Virus record (IMG/VR): IMGVR_UViG_3300009506_000204
Span: 1 to 32,532 of that record
Origin: a virus
DNA: 32,532 nucleotides
Direction: 5' to 3' (one strand)
Every line of letters starts with the position of its first letter. Position 1 is the first letter of the stretch. This document shows, piece by piece, positions 13,711 to 22,763 of this stretch. Below the pieces are notes generated by a model. That model made no database searches. It was given only the letters and a program-made list of their open reading frames with translations, and was not told where the DNA came from. A program made the translations under genes and the position numbers.

Positions 13711-14017
13711 TCACTTCTGCCCCCAAATATCTCTCATACTTCTTTTCCAACAGGAACAAAGCCCTAGTCCCCATATGACCACTAATACCAACTAGTGCTG
13801 CTGTAACCTCAAGGCCAAGCCCAGAAGAATTACACAGCAAGAAGGTTATGACACCAACAAAGGCTGCTGTCAATATCTCTCCGATAAAGCGGAACAGGCT
13901 AAACGGCAAATGATACTTGTTTAGCTTGTAGATGTAGTTCACGGTCCCTCCCCACATAGAAAGCCCAAAAACCCAAGCAAGGGTTAGCCACCCCGAAAAG
14001 CTTTCTTTTTCGATCAT
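13697..14017 (-). CDS. holin (LydA/phage_holin_3-like)
   Basis: The 106-residue product has three likely membrane segments, at about 10-28, 43-62 and 70-90, with a WVFGLSMWGGTVNYI opening and a charged C-terminus (EKKYERYLGAEVNDDD). That plan and its position upstream of the lysozyme gene fit a holin of the LydA-like family. The start overlaps the previous gene stop as ATGA. No antiholin or spanin was found in the window. Confidence 0.8.
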   Translation of the reverse strand: MIEKESFSGWLTLAWVFGLSMWGGTVNYIYKLNKYHLPFSLFRFIGEILTAAFVGVITFLLCNSSGLGLEVTAALVGISGHMGTRALFLLEKKYERYLGAEVNDDD

Positions 14018-14295
14018 TTCTTTTTCTTCGCCTTCATTTTAGCCTGCACTTTTTCCCGAATCTGTTTAGCGGAGGGTAAGCCCTGAGCAGCCCTCTTCTG
14101 CGCAACCCCTTCTGCTACCGAACGAAGGTCAGGGGCAGTTTTGCTTCTGACAATTTCCTTATAAGCTTCTTTGCCATAAGGCGTTCCGGTAGCATACCGA
14201 GCCTTGTTTGGAGGCGTCATAGCCCGTGTAACCGCTGTTTCCATCTTCTTCCTACCAGACGAACTCTTCACATTAAACTGAGTATTCTTAGGCAC
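14014..14295 (-). CDS. basic protein, unknown function
   Basis: The 93-residue product starts at GTG 14295, five bases after AAGGAGG; a longer frame would run into the structural gene 14306. It is very basic, with TPPNKARYATGTPYGKEAYKEI and a KMKAKKKK C-terminus. Such proteins in late operons may bind DNA or capsid, but this is only inference. It ends in an ATGA overlap with the holin. Confidence 0.6.
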   Translation of the reverse strand: MPKNTQFNVKSSSGRKKMETAVTRAMTPPNKARYATGTPYGKEAYKEIVRSKTAPDLRSVAEGVAQKRAAQGLPSAKQIREKVQAKMKAKKKK

Positions 14296-14305
14296 AATAT
14301 CCTCC

Positions 14306-15079
14306 TTATTCAATCCACCCATACATAGCGCCCATTGTCTGAGCGTTGGCACTACCTGCATCACTAATTGCACTCATCTTAATATCACACATAGCAGGGA
14401 ATCGTATCGGCACTGTATAGCTTGCATTCCCCCCACCATTCAGTGTACCTTGTTCGTCCTGAGCAAGAAACACCCCCGGAACTAGCACCCCCAAATGCTG
14501 AGTAGCGCGAATAGAAACACGGGTGAAGTGAGTGCCTGTTACAGTACCGGAGCTTGCCTGCCAATGGGTGAGGTAGCCATTCATGCCAGCAGGGATTGTA
14601 AAGACTGCTTGACGGGCTGTATTGTTGGTTGCAGGGATGTAGCCGTAAGTTACGGTTGCCCCCAAGTTGGTAAGAGAGATGTTCCCTACTGCTGCCCCTG
14701 TAGTTCCTACTGTTTGAGCGTGGAAAGCATTAATTCGGAGAATGTTTGTGGCAACAGTGTTTACAGGGGTAACACCATTAAGGGTTACAACTTCTGATTG
14801 AGGGTTGTAGTTAGTGTCAAGATAGTGGATGTAGACGGTTTGGATACCAGTACCCGCTGCTGCATCACTTGCTGAACTAGACACAACAGCCATCTGTTGA
14901 GGGGTTGTGGGAAACACATAGTTTGGGGTAGGGCCTTGCCAGAGGTCAACATAAGTGTTATTTACGGCAGGGTTATATCCAAGGGCAAACCCCAAAGACT
15001 TGTTGGGGTAGTAGCCGTTGGCATTAGTGATGAGGTCTTCTTGAAGGAGGGGAACCTCCGGGTAAGTCCAGATAGCCAT
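14306..15079 (-). CDS. virion structural protein, probably beta-rich
   Basis: The 257-residue product is rich in Thr, Ser, Ala and Gly. It includes VSSSASDAAAGTGIQTVYIH, LDTNYNPQSEVVTLNGVTPV and ILRINAF, a plan common to unknown structural proteins of marine and other phages. It is likely a head or tail decoration protein; the exact role is unknown. It follows three small genes that may encode fibre or appendage parts, all with ATG/stop contacts. Confidence 0.65.
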   Translation of the reverse strand: MAIWTYPEVPLLQEDLITNANGYYPNKSLGFALGYNPAVNNTYVDLWQGPTPNYVFPTTPQQMAVVSSSASDAAAGTGIQTVYIHYLDTNYNPQSEVVTLNGVTPVNTVATNILRINAFHAQTVGTTGAAVGNISLTNLGATVTYGYIPATNNTARQAVFTIPAGMNGYLTHWQASSGTVTGTHFTRVSIRATQHLGVLVPGVFLAQDEQGTLNGGGNASYTVPIRFPAMCDIKMSAISDAGSANAQTMGAMYGWIE

Positions 15080-15414
15080 TAAACTGCCTCCCCACCGCTT
15101 GCATTAATAGTGCAGCCCGTAGCACCAGCGATAATTTGAATGGTGTCTCCGGCATTCATAATCTGATTGCCAGTCCATTGAAACATACCTTTAGGGGGGA
15201 TGGTAACACCGGGTACAATCATATTCCCTGTACCTGCCGTACCAGCACTAGGGACAAGGTAGATGGTAACTGTGGTTGAGGCTGTCCCTGTATTGCAGAC
15301 ATCAACATCCTTCAGGAAGGTACGAGTGGACGCAGGAACAGTGTACAGAGTAGACACTGTAATCCCAATTGCTGCTTGTCCTAGTTTGACAGGAGTTACA
15401 TTTTGGAAGGCCAT
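15079..15414 (-). CDS. small beta-rich virion protein
   Basis: The 111-residue product has the pattern A...YTVPASTRTFLKDVDVCNTG, then VTIYLVPSAG and MIVPGVTIPPKG, ending with AGDTIQIIAGATGC. It resembles small beta-sandwich proteins found beside phage tail and head genes. Its single-base contacts with the genes on each side place it in the structural operon. Function unconfirmed. Confidence 0.6.
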   Translation of the reverse strand: MAFQNVTPVKLGQAAIGITVSTLYTVPASTRTFLKDVDVCNTGTASTTVTIYLVPSAGTAGTGNMIVPGVTIPPKGMFQWTGNQIMNAGDTIQIIAGATGCTINASGGEAV

Positions 15415-15704
15415 TACATATTAAACCAAGTGTTGACTTCGTTATTATAAATCTGCTGCTTCTCTGCTGACGTTACATGCTGATAGTCTGCTACAGCCCC
15501 TCCCTGAATATTCTGCAAGTCGTTATGGTTACGAGTAGCAATGTCTGTTAGGTTTGATCCTGTAAAGTTAAGCTGAGTCCACAGGATTTGCCCTACGGCA
15601 GATACTTTATGGGAGATACGAGCAAACCAGTTTTGCCACTGAGGTCCAGTTAAGTCCCCCGGATTGGAGGCTGGCGGAGGTGGCGGAAAAGGAACAGTAG
15701 CCAT
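15414..15704 (-). CDS. tail-fibre-like protein with HNDL...QGG motif
   Basis: The 96-residue product has a Pro-rich N-terminus (PFPPPPPASNPGDL) and a C-terminal NHNDLQNIQGGAVADYQHVT. The HNDLxxIQGG...YxH segment is a short repeat seen in phage fibre and appendage proteins. It may join an appendage to the virion. The start contacts the PurD-like gene stop. Confidence 0.6.
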   Translation of the reverse strand: MATVPFPPPPPASNPGDLTGPQWQNWFARISHKVSAVGQILWTQLNFTGSNLTDIATRNHNDLQNIQGGAVADYQHVTSAEKQQIYNNEVNTWFNM

Positions 15705-17041
15705 TAGCAGTATTCCATGTCAGTAGCATACCCCATTTCGTGCAATGTGTCAAGCTGTTCTTCCAGCCTCTCTCCAATGTCATTACGATAGATGGGGCTG
15801 TTAGGTATCACCAATTCCTTAATAACCTTGTAGGAGGCTTCTGAGGCCTCTACAACGGTCTTCCCAACACCAGAGACAACCAAGCAATAGTCTCCTGCGG
15901 TCACTGGCATTTCCTCCATCTCAATACCCTCTTCCTCCACCTCAGGGGCCTCCCCAAGCTGAATCTCACAAAGATGGATATGCTCTTTATTCTTGTCCGT
16001 AATTCCATAGATCGGAACCCCACTCACTTCCTTCTTGGTAAGGTGGGAATAAGGGAAGTCAGGGATTGCTACAACAACTCCGACAGCAATCTTATTCTTC
16101 TTGATCTTCAAGGTATCCTTCCCATCAATCAAATCCACCATCCACTGAGCAGGGTCTCCCTCATGCAGAGCACATTGAATCTGGAAACAAGGCCAGCCCG
16201 GGCGCATAGTGAACTCCAGAGGCCACGGAGTGCCCTTCTCGTCAATAATGCAATTAACGTCCACATACCCTACATAGCCGATTTCTTTCAATTGCTGCTC
16301 ACAAGGAATTAACACCTTCTCGGCAAGCTCAGACTTCTCTACATAGCGTTCAACAGTGCCCATCTCCCCTGTGGCAACACCAATGTCACCAGCCATTAGC
16401 TTCTTCTGTTCCCAGTTCTCGCAGAAATACTTGGAGAACCCATTAGGACCAAACCACCCACCAACAGCCATCTCAATACCGGGAGTGAACTCCTGAAGGA
16501 TGAAGCTGCCCTTCAAGGCATTCTTCTTCTTCCACTTCATCAGCATGTACACCAAGTCATCATAGCTCTTACTTACATAGGAAAGAGCACGGTCAGAATC
16601 ACCAGCAGCTTTAGAAACAAAACGCTTCTTAGGGTTCTTCTTAAACTCTTCCGCAAGAAATGCAATAGCTTTATCATAGGACGAAAACTCCGTAGTGGGC
16701 AGCACTTTAACTCCAGCCCGTTTGAAGACTTCTTGACCCTTGTTTCTATCTAATTCCCACTCAGCAGCAGCCATGTTTGGTCCGAAGATTGGGAACCCCC
16801 TCTTGTAGAAGCTCTCCAGCCTGTCAATGTGCTTATTGTTATCTGTCACGAAGATGAGGTCAGCCCACCTCATATCACCAGCATTCCATTCCCTAATCTT
16901 GGGAACCATGCCATCCCCGGTCTTATTGATGGCCCCATCCTTAGTCTTATCCATGTACCAACGAATAGTATGCCCTGCCTCTTGACAGCGAAGCGCCCAA
17001 TCAAGGGCGTTAGCTGCGGGATCAATAATAAGGATGTTCAT
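15704..17041 (-). CDS. PurD-like ATP-grasp enzyme in the late operon
   Basis: The 445-residue product has the plan of phosphoribosylamine-glycine ligase: an N-terminal domain, an ATP-grasp core, and a C-terminal domain. Matching segments are GDIGVATGEMGTV (219-230), PLEFTMRPGWP (274-284), VVVAIPDFPYSH, and GDYCLVVSGVG plus YRNDIGERL near the end. Two signatures differ: the LEFN metal-ligand motif reads LEFT (E276, T278), and the N-terminal GGREHA motif is absent (DPAANALDWALR instead). So the ATP-grasp fold looks kept but the substrate is probably not that of PurD. It lies between the ejection gene and fibre-like genes and is joined to both by short overlaps. Confidence 0.8.
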   Translation of the reverse strand: MNILIIDPAANALDWALRCQEAGHTIRWYMDKTKDGAINKTGDGMVPKIREWNAGDMRWADLIFVTDNNKHIDRLESFYKRGFPIFGPNMAAAEWELDRNKGQEVFKRAGVKVLPTTEFSSYDKAIAFLAEEFKKNPKKRFVSKAAGDSDRALSYVSKSYDDLVYMLMKWKKKNALKGSFILQEFTPGIEMAVGGWFGPNGFSKYFCENWEQKKLMAGDIGVATGEMGTVERYVEKSELAEKVLIPCEQQLKEIGYVGYVDVNCIIDEKGTPWPLEFTMRPGWPCFQIQCALHEGDPAQWMVDLIDGKDTLKIKKNKIAVGVVVAIPDFPYSHLTKKEVSGVPIYGITDKNKEHIHLCEIQLGEAPEVEEEGIEMEEMPVTAGDYCLVVSGVGKTVVEASEASYKVIKELVIPNSPIYRNDIGERLEEQLDTLHEMGYATDMEYC

Positions 17042-20000
17042 GGCTTGGGAATCCGTCCGTGCATACGGGCATATCTTTCTCTCTGCCTCCGTTTATATTC
17101 TTCTGTCTGTTTCATTGCATTCGTAGTACCGTAGATACCAACACCGAGAGTACCTGCTGCACTACGGATAAGAGCATCTGTAGTGGACACATTGGGGTCA
17201 GTGAAGGGGTTGACAGTAAATGGAGATACAAGGCCAATTGCTGCCCCAACCTTAGAATCCACTGGGTACATCGGATTGAAGCTAGTAGAGCCAGTCAAAG
17301 CCAAAGAGCCAAGCTTTACAGGAACACCAAGCTTGTTGGTGAGGAACTTAGTCGGATGATTGATGAACTCATACGGCTCCATAGAGTGCTTCATAAGCTG
17401 CATGGAAGAGCCATCAGGCAATTCCACTTTAGTCTTATCCTTCTTATTGTCCCAGATAGGGTGTCCAGAGAAAGCGATGTTAGCCAAGTTGATTGCCGTC
17501 AGGTAAGCGATGATGGAGTTACGAACATACTTACGAGAGAGGGCAGCATTAGCAGGGTTGGCAGTACCTCCCGGCAATGCCTTGGAGAACATGCGCAAGG
17601 TACTCAAAGTCCAGTCAGGAGCAAACAGAAGGAGGCCCATCATATCACGGCCATTAGGGGTAGAGATAAGGCTCATCAGCTTACGGCCAACAACCGTCTG
17701 AGCCTCTTGATGTGCTCTCGCCCAGTTGATGCCACCATAGGTGTCGTTAATGGCTGAAGAAATACCTTTCAAAGCTTCCTGCTCACTCATCCCCTGATAC
17801 TTCTTCCCTGTCCGATACAACTCCATCTCTCTCAAGGCAGCAGAGAGTTTAAATCCCGTATGCAGGTAGTCCCAAGTCACACGGTCGAACGTAGCCATCT
17901 GAGCCTTCTCTGCGGCTGTAAATGCCTTTCCAAAGGTCTTTACACCAGTGCCAAGAGAGCGATTGATTGCATGGTCCAGAAGCTCTCCCATCTTCCCGAA
18001 GGAGCCAATAGGAGCATCATCAGGAAGGCCAACCATGAGTCCACTACGGATGAGCTTATCAATATTATCTCCAGCCCCACCATTCCTGAAAGCTTCTAGA
18101 GAAGCCTTGATGCCGGCCATGTTAAGAGGATTCCTACCAGCCAGCAAGTGAGCCTCAATAAGAGACTTGGCATGGAAGAAGGAACCAACCACGTTCATAC
18201 GCTTCAAAGCTGAAGTAACAGCTAAGGCAGCATTAGTTACGTCATGGTGGCTCTTACCCCCCATAACAATCTCAAGGGCATCAGCAATCTCAGGATGCAC
18301 CCTCTTGCCACGGAGTTGAGGATTGTTTACACTCTTGTAATCAGAAGGGGCTTTCTCAGCACCAACGATCAAGTTGGATAAAGTACCATCTTTCCCCTTA
18401 GCTGTCTCCAAAGTCTTGATGAGCTTTGCACTCTGGATAGCCTTATTCATGGAGCGAAGGTAGTTGCCCATCACATCAGCAAAATCTACATTGCTGACAT
18501 CAAGCCCCTTCTCCTTTGCAGCACGAAGGAAGTCATCGAAGGTGTCTTGTGTACGGCTCTTGCTGAATTTGGTCTTGGTTGAACCAGAAACATTGGTACG
18601 CTCAGGGACAATCTCAGCCAGCAACTTCTGTATTTCAGACTCAGGTAAGCCCATCTTAGAGGCAATACGAGGAACATAGTCTTCAATGAAGCCCTTAATC
18701 ACTCCCGCATCTTTAGCAGCCTCACCATACTGCACTTGCATACGCTTCCAAGTGGCAGCAACTTCCCTCTCCCCCGGAGTCATATTAGAGAAGTCTTTAC
18801 GATGCAGCTTTTCATAGAAAGCTTTACGAGCATTCTCGTCAGGGATATACTGCTTGACTGCACTCACCACATTACCAATGATACGATCATGGGCTACAAG
18901 ACCGTCATGATAGGCGGCAACAAGCTCTTCCTCAGACAAATGCTTGGCCTTCGGCATGTTCCTAGAGGCTGCAAAGGCCGCACCAAACAAGGCCCCTTCA
19001 AGACGATTCTCTTCGTCCAGATAGGCACCTACACCAACTGCTCCTGCACTGGTGATAGTAGTAGCCAGCGCATGTTTCCAATTGGTGCTGATAGCATCAA
19101 ACGCTTTAGGGAGAGCATTCCGAGCAATAGCATGAACACCCCCAAAACCAATGAGAGCGCCTAAGATAGCACCAGCAGGCTTGTCCATATTATTCTGTCC
19201 CGCAAGGAGATAGCCAGCCAAAGCCCCACCAGCAGTGAGGCCCATCTTGGCTAGGAGTTCAGGATCAACTGCACCAGCCTGTCCACGAAGGGCTTTAGAG
19301 GAGCGGTTCCAAGCCATACCAGCTTCTTCTCGGCTAACCGGAAATGCAATTTTACCGCCCTCTTCTCCGACCATTTCAGACGGCCACTGTTCCTTGTAGT
19401 CAAACCTACTTGGGTTTTCTTGCTCTGACCAACGGATATTAGAGGCTTTTAGCTTAACAGGAATGTGCGTATATCCCTCTTTTTGTAAGGCAAGGGCACG
19501 ATGTCTGCCCTCATGCCCAACCACTTTAGCAATAGCCCCATCTGCATCTATACTAAGATATGGTGTGTCATTAAAAGGAATCTTACGCTTCATTAAAGAA
19601 GCAACACCCTCTGCCTTTACAGTAGAACTACCAGCAGGGATTCCCTTAGCCATCTTGAGGAAGTCTGCAATAGGCATCATAATTGTTTTTTCACGACTCT
19701 TATAACCCGGAGGTTCAGAAAGCTCTCCACGGACTTCCGTAGAAAAATGGTCTAGTGCAGAAGAAGGCTTACTCTGTAACTTCAGCGGAAGCTGAGTACG
19801 GAAATCTCCTGTCTCAGAAACTACATGCTGCCCGGCAACAGGAGGCTCTCCCTTGATACGGACAGGGATTTTATCATAGCCATGTTCCATAAGGACATCA
19901 GCCCTATGCCGACCATCGTGCCCAACAACCTTACCATCTTTTACTTGCAACTCAGGAATATCCCTAATCCCCTTACCAGCAGCAATAGAAGCACGAAGGG

Positions 20001-21675
20001 GCGCACGTTTCTCTTCCCCAAGGGCTTTGATCTGCTCAGGAGAAAGATCACGATAGGTTGCTTCCCTCGGATAGGCAAGCTTGTTAAACTCTTCTGGGGA
20101 CATCATAACAACATGCCCTTCTTTAGCTTTGCTCAGAGCTTCAGGCGTAAACACCCCATGAAAGTCTTCAAGCTTACTTCCCCATTCGGGAGCAGTGATT
20201 TCAATGTGCTCAGGAGCAACCCCTTGCCGAAGCTTAGGAGGAATGCTTGCCCTATCTCCATGAGGAGCATATGGCTCTTCAGAGAGATACTGAATAAAGC
20301 TTTTAACTACTCCTGCATCTTGAGGATGAAAGGTAAGGTTTCCTTCGTGGATTTTGAAATCGGGCTTCTGGTGCCAAGGGAGTCCCGTATCTTTAGCAAA
20401 GTCGTCAAAATGTTCTTGGAAGGCACCGGATTTAACAAACTCTTTGAAGGCAGGGGTCATCTCAACACCACTCAAGTGTTCTCCGAGAGGTTTGATAACA
20501 GACCGAATATCTGTTGCTCCCATCATGCCAAGGACACCTGCCATCATAAGATTTTGGCGATGTTTTTTAGACAACATGGGATATGCTAGGGCAGCAGCAG
20601 CCCCACCACCCATAGCAGCAAGGAGTCGTTTATCAATAGTACCAGTTTGGTCCCTCGGAGGTCGTTTTACACCGCTTTCAATTTGAGGAGCAGGGGTAGC
20701 CTCTCCTGCCTTACTTGGAAGTGCTGTAGGACCTTTGGTAGCCTCTGGGGGTAATACTTCTCCTTGCTTGGTTTCCTTCATCGCCTCAATAGCCTCTGCC
20801 CTTCTCTGACGAATCTCCTCCATCTTCTGACCGACAAGAGGGTTCTTCTTGATGACTGCTTCCACTTCTTTCTTAGAAGCTCCACGTTGCATCAAGTCAT
20901 GAGCTTTGGTTTCCGCATTGATATGCTTGTCAAGCTCAGGAGAAATCTTCTGTACCTGCTCGACAACATGATTGACTTGTGCTTCCGGCATATCAGGAGC
21001 AAGCTGGTTAAGTTTTGCTTTGAGGTCTGCCTCGTTAACCGGGGGAACTTCTACCTTAGCTCCAGTAAGCTTACCAACAGCCTTACCTGCCAAGCCAAGA
21101 GCATGAGGCAGCATATAGTTCATAGCAAAGTCTGTTACAACTTTAGCCTGAGCTTGCTTCTCTGGGTCTTTACCGGCATACTTCTCTTGGCCTTGTTGAA
21201 TCTTCTGACCAACTTGACCAAAGAAATGTCCGACAGTGCTATTAGCAGCAGTTCCGGGACCAAGGGCTGCATCAACCAGCTTGGAGTAGCCACCCTGCAA
21301 ATGATCGAGGGGGGAAACAGCAGCAACAGCTTCTTGTGCTGCTTGGGGCTTTCCCATCAAGGCATTCTTAGCCCATCCAAAGGCTTCACCTGCTGCTTGA
21401 GCACCGCCTACAATAAGTCCTGCTGCTTGGTCAGCAATGGTGGCAGCAGAGCCAGCAATGTTCTTTCCAAGGCTTTCTTGCTCTGGGGCTTTCTTAGGAG
21501 TCCATTGCTCCCGTCCTTTAGCCATAATGCCATTCAAGACATAGGCCTTCCTATCATCAGGAAGCTTCTGGAAGTCGGGGTCTTTACCGACAATCCCTAC
21601 AATGACATTAGACTTCTTATCTTCTGTCAATGCTTGGAATTGCGGGTCTTGGTAGAGTGCAGAAAGATTAGCCAT
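17038..21675 (-). CDS. large ejection/polyvalent-type virion protein with two ParB-like domains
   Basis: The 1545-residue product is probably carried in the virion. Residues 1-52 contain a two-copy pattern (ALYQDPQFQALTEDKKSNV, then KDPDFQKLPDDRKAYV). Hydrophobic stretches lie at about 352-386 and 808-886. Two ParB/Srx-like domains are visible, at about 520-608 (HVVMMSPEEF ... GHDGRHRADVL ... IPVRIKG) and 664-743 (TIMMPIADF ... GHEGRHRALAL ... IPVKLKA). The C-terminal third has APDWTLSTLRMF, as in large polyvalent phage proteins. I infer it is injected with the DNA and may protect it or act on host nucleotides. The start is at 21675, one base from the previous stop. Confidence 0.8.
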   Translation of the reverse strand: MANLSALYQDPQFQALTEDKKSNVIVGIVGKDPDFQKLPDDRKAYVLNGIMAKGREQWTPKKAPEQESLGKNIAGSAATIADQAAGLIVGGAQAAGEAFGWAKNALMGKPQAAQEAVAAVSPLDHLQGGYSKLVDAALGPGTAANSTVGHFFGQVGQKIQQGQEKYAGKDPEKQAQAKVVTDFAMNYMLPHALGLAGKAVGKLTGAKVEVPPVNEADLKAKLNQLAPDMPEAQVNHVVEQVQKISPELDKHINAETKAHDLMQRGASKKEVEAVIKKNPLVGQKMEEIRQRRAEAIEAMKETKQGEVLPPEATKGPTALPSKAGEATPAPQIESGVKRPPRDQTGTIDKRLLAAMGGGAAAALAYPMLSKKHRQNLMMAGVLGMMGATDIRSVIKPLGEHLSGVEMTPAFKEFVKSGAFQEHFDDFAKDTGLPWHQKPDFKIHEGNLTFHPQDAGVVKSFIQYLSEEPYAPHGDRASIPPKLRQGVAPEHIEITAPEWGSKLEDFHGVFTPEALSKAKEGHVVMMSPEEFNKLAYPREATYRDLSPEQIKALGEEKRAPLRASIAAGKGIRDIPELQVKDGKVVGHDGRHRADVLMEHGYDKIPVRIKGEPPVAGQHVVSETGDFRTQLPLKLQSKPSSALDHFSTEVRGELSEPPGYKSREKTIMMPIADFLKMAKGIPAGSSTVKAEGVASLMKRKIPFNDTPYLSIDADGAIAKVVGHEGRHRALALQKEGYTHIPVKLKASNIRWSEQENPSRFDYKEQWPSEMVGEEGGKIAFPVSREEAGMAWNRSSKALRGQAGAVDPELLAKMGLTAGGALAGYLLAGQNNMDKPAGAILGALIGFGGVHAIARNALPKAFDAISTNWKHALATTITSAGAVGVGAYLDEENRLEGALFGAAFAASRNMPKAKHLSEEELVAAYHDGLVAHDRIIGNVVSAVKQYIPDENARKAFYEKLHRKDFSNMTPGEREVAATWKRMQVQYGEAAKDAGVIKGFIEDYVPRIASKMGLPESEIQKLLAEIVPERTNVSGSTKTKFSKSRTQDTFDDFLRAAKEKGLDVSNVDFADVMGNYLRSMNKAIQSAKLIKTLETAKGKDGTLSNLIVGAEKAPSDYKSVNNPQLRGKRVHPEIADALEIVMGGKSHHDVTNAALAVTSALKRMNVVGSFFHAKSLIEAHLLAGRNPLNMAGIKASLEAFRNGGAGDNIDKLIRSGLMVGLPDDAPIGSFGKMGELLDHAINRSLGTGVKTFGKAFTAAEKAQMATFDRVTWDYLHTGFKLSAALREMELYRTGKKYQGMSEQEALKGISSAINDTYGGINWARAHQEAQTVVGRKLMSLISTPNGRDMMGLLLFAPDWTLSTLRMFSKALPGGTANPANAALSRKYVRNSIIAYLTAINLANIAFSGHPIWDNKKDKTKVELPDGSSMQLMKHSMEPYEFINHPTKFLTNKLGVPVKLGSLALTGSTSFNPMYPVDSKVGAAIGLVSPFTVNPFTDPNVSTTDALIRSAAGTLGVGIYGTTNAMKQTEEYKRRQRERYARMHGRIPKP

Positions 21676-22757
21676 TATTTAGAATATTTACTAATGAGGT
21701 CTTCTTCAACAGATGCAGCAGGGGCTTGTGTAGTCCCCTTATCAACCAACCCATAAGAGCCACGGATAGCAGCCTTCTGTGCTTCAAATCCTTCGTTAAG
21801 GCTATCAATCTGACGAGAGATTGCTCTTTGCTCTACAAGGTCACCACTCTTGACAGCCTTTCTAAACTGAGCATCAAGTCTATCATATTTGGTACGGTAG
21901 GCTCCATAAGCAGCATCTTGCTTACTACGTTCAACAACAATGGGGTCTTTGACGGCTGCTCCTTTGGTCCCTCTCTCTCTTTGGTTAGCCTCAATAGCCC
22001 GATGATGTTGCTTCAACTCGTCAAACTTATCAACCTCCAGCTTATCCCGCCATTCTTTTTCTTTCATCTTATACATATCATCTTGCTGCTTAAGCTGGTC
22101 AGCAACAGACATACCATGAGCATAAACCTCTTTAAGCCGAGGAGTATCAACTCCAGCATCTCCGGTCAAACCCATCTGAGCAAGAGGAACACCATTAGCC
22201 TTCTGAGTGCCATACCACTGAGCATATTGAACAGGGTCAACTTTCCCCGGCACCCCATCAGCATTCATAACAGGGTAAAGGTCTTGACTAACCTTCTTAG
22301 CCTCATCAGAAAGAATCTTATTGTGAGCTTCAGTCAGCTTAAAGCCATCAGCAATTTGCTGGTTAAGCTGAGCCTGCATCTTCTGAGCATACATAGGATC
22401 AGTCTTGGCATACTGCTCAATAGCTTTCTGGGTAGCCTGCACCAAAGAGACATGGTTCTGAATCTGCTCTGTGGTATCAGCCAACTTAGCCTGCATCTGT
22501 TGATGAGGAGTAGGTGCATTAGAAAGCTCTGCAAGCTGGCTTTGGCTATCTTCAGAAGAAGCAAGGTTAGCCAGAACACTCTGTTTGAATGCCTCTTGGT
22601 TAGCTAGTTCAGCCTTCTTAGCTTGAAGGGTAAGACGAGCATCCTCTTGATGGAGAGCAGCAGATTGCAAGTCGCTCTGCTGTGCTTGCATGAAGAGGTC
22701 ATTCTCTTGAAGGGCCTGCCTTGCCCCCACCACACCGGGAAGTTGTACAAAAGGCAT
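21675..22757 (-). CDS. internal virion protein, coiled-coil rich
   Basis: The 360-residue product is rich in Gln, Lys and Ala, with long coiled-coil stretches at about 15-140 and 220-340. It lies between the ejection proteins 17038 and 22764, like the P22 and T7 internal core genes. I infer a role in DNA ejection. No enzymatic motif seen. Start ATG 22757. Confidence 0.7.
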   Translation of the reverse strand: MPFVQLPGVVGARQALQENDLFMQAQQSDLQSAALHQEDARLTLQAKKAELANQEAFKQSVLANLASSEDSQSQLAELSNAPTPHQQMQAKLADTTEQIQNHVSLVQATQKAIEQYAKTDPMYAQKMQAQLNQQIADGFKLTEAHNKILSDEAKKVSQDLYPVMNADGVPGKVDPVQYAQWYGTQKANGVPLAQMGLTGDAGVDTPRLKEVYAHGMSVADQLKQQDDMYKMKEKEWRDKLEVDKFDELKQHHRAIEANQRERGTKGAAVKDPIVVERSKQDAAYGAYRTKYDRLDAQFRKAVKSGDLVEQRAISRQIDSLNEGFEAQKAAIRGSYGLVDKGTTQAPAASVEEDLISKYSK

Positions 22758-22763
22758 TTTAGT

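Noticed and set aside
19825-20589. + strand ORF of 254 residues opposite the ParB-like region
   Set aside because: It mirrors the codon pattern of the - strand gene and lacks a binding site.
20764-21756. Long + strand ORF (330 residues) opposite the ejection protein gene
   Set aside because: It is antisense to a well-supported gene, has no ribosome binding site I can support, and its composition is low-quality Leu/Ser-rich; a shadow frame.
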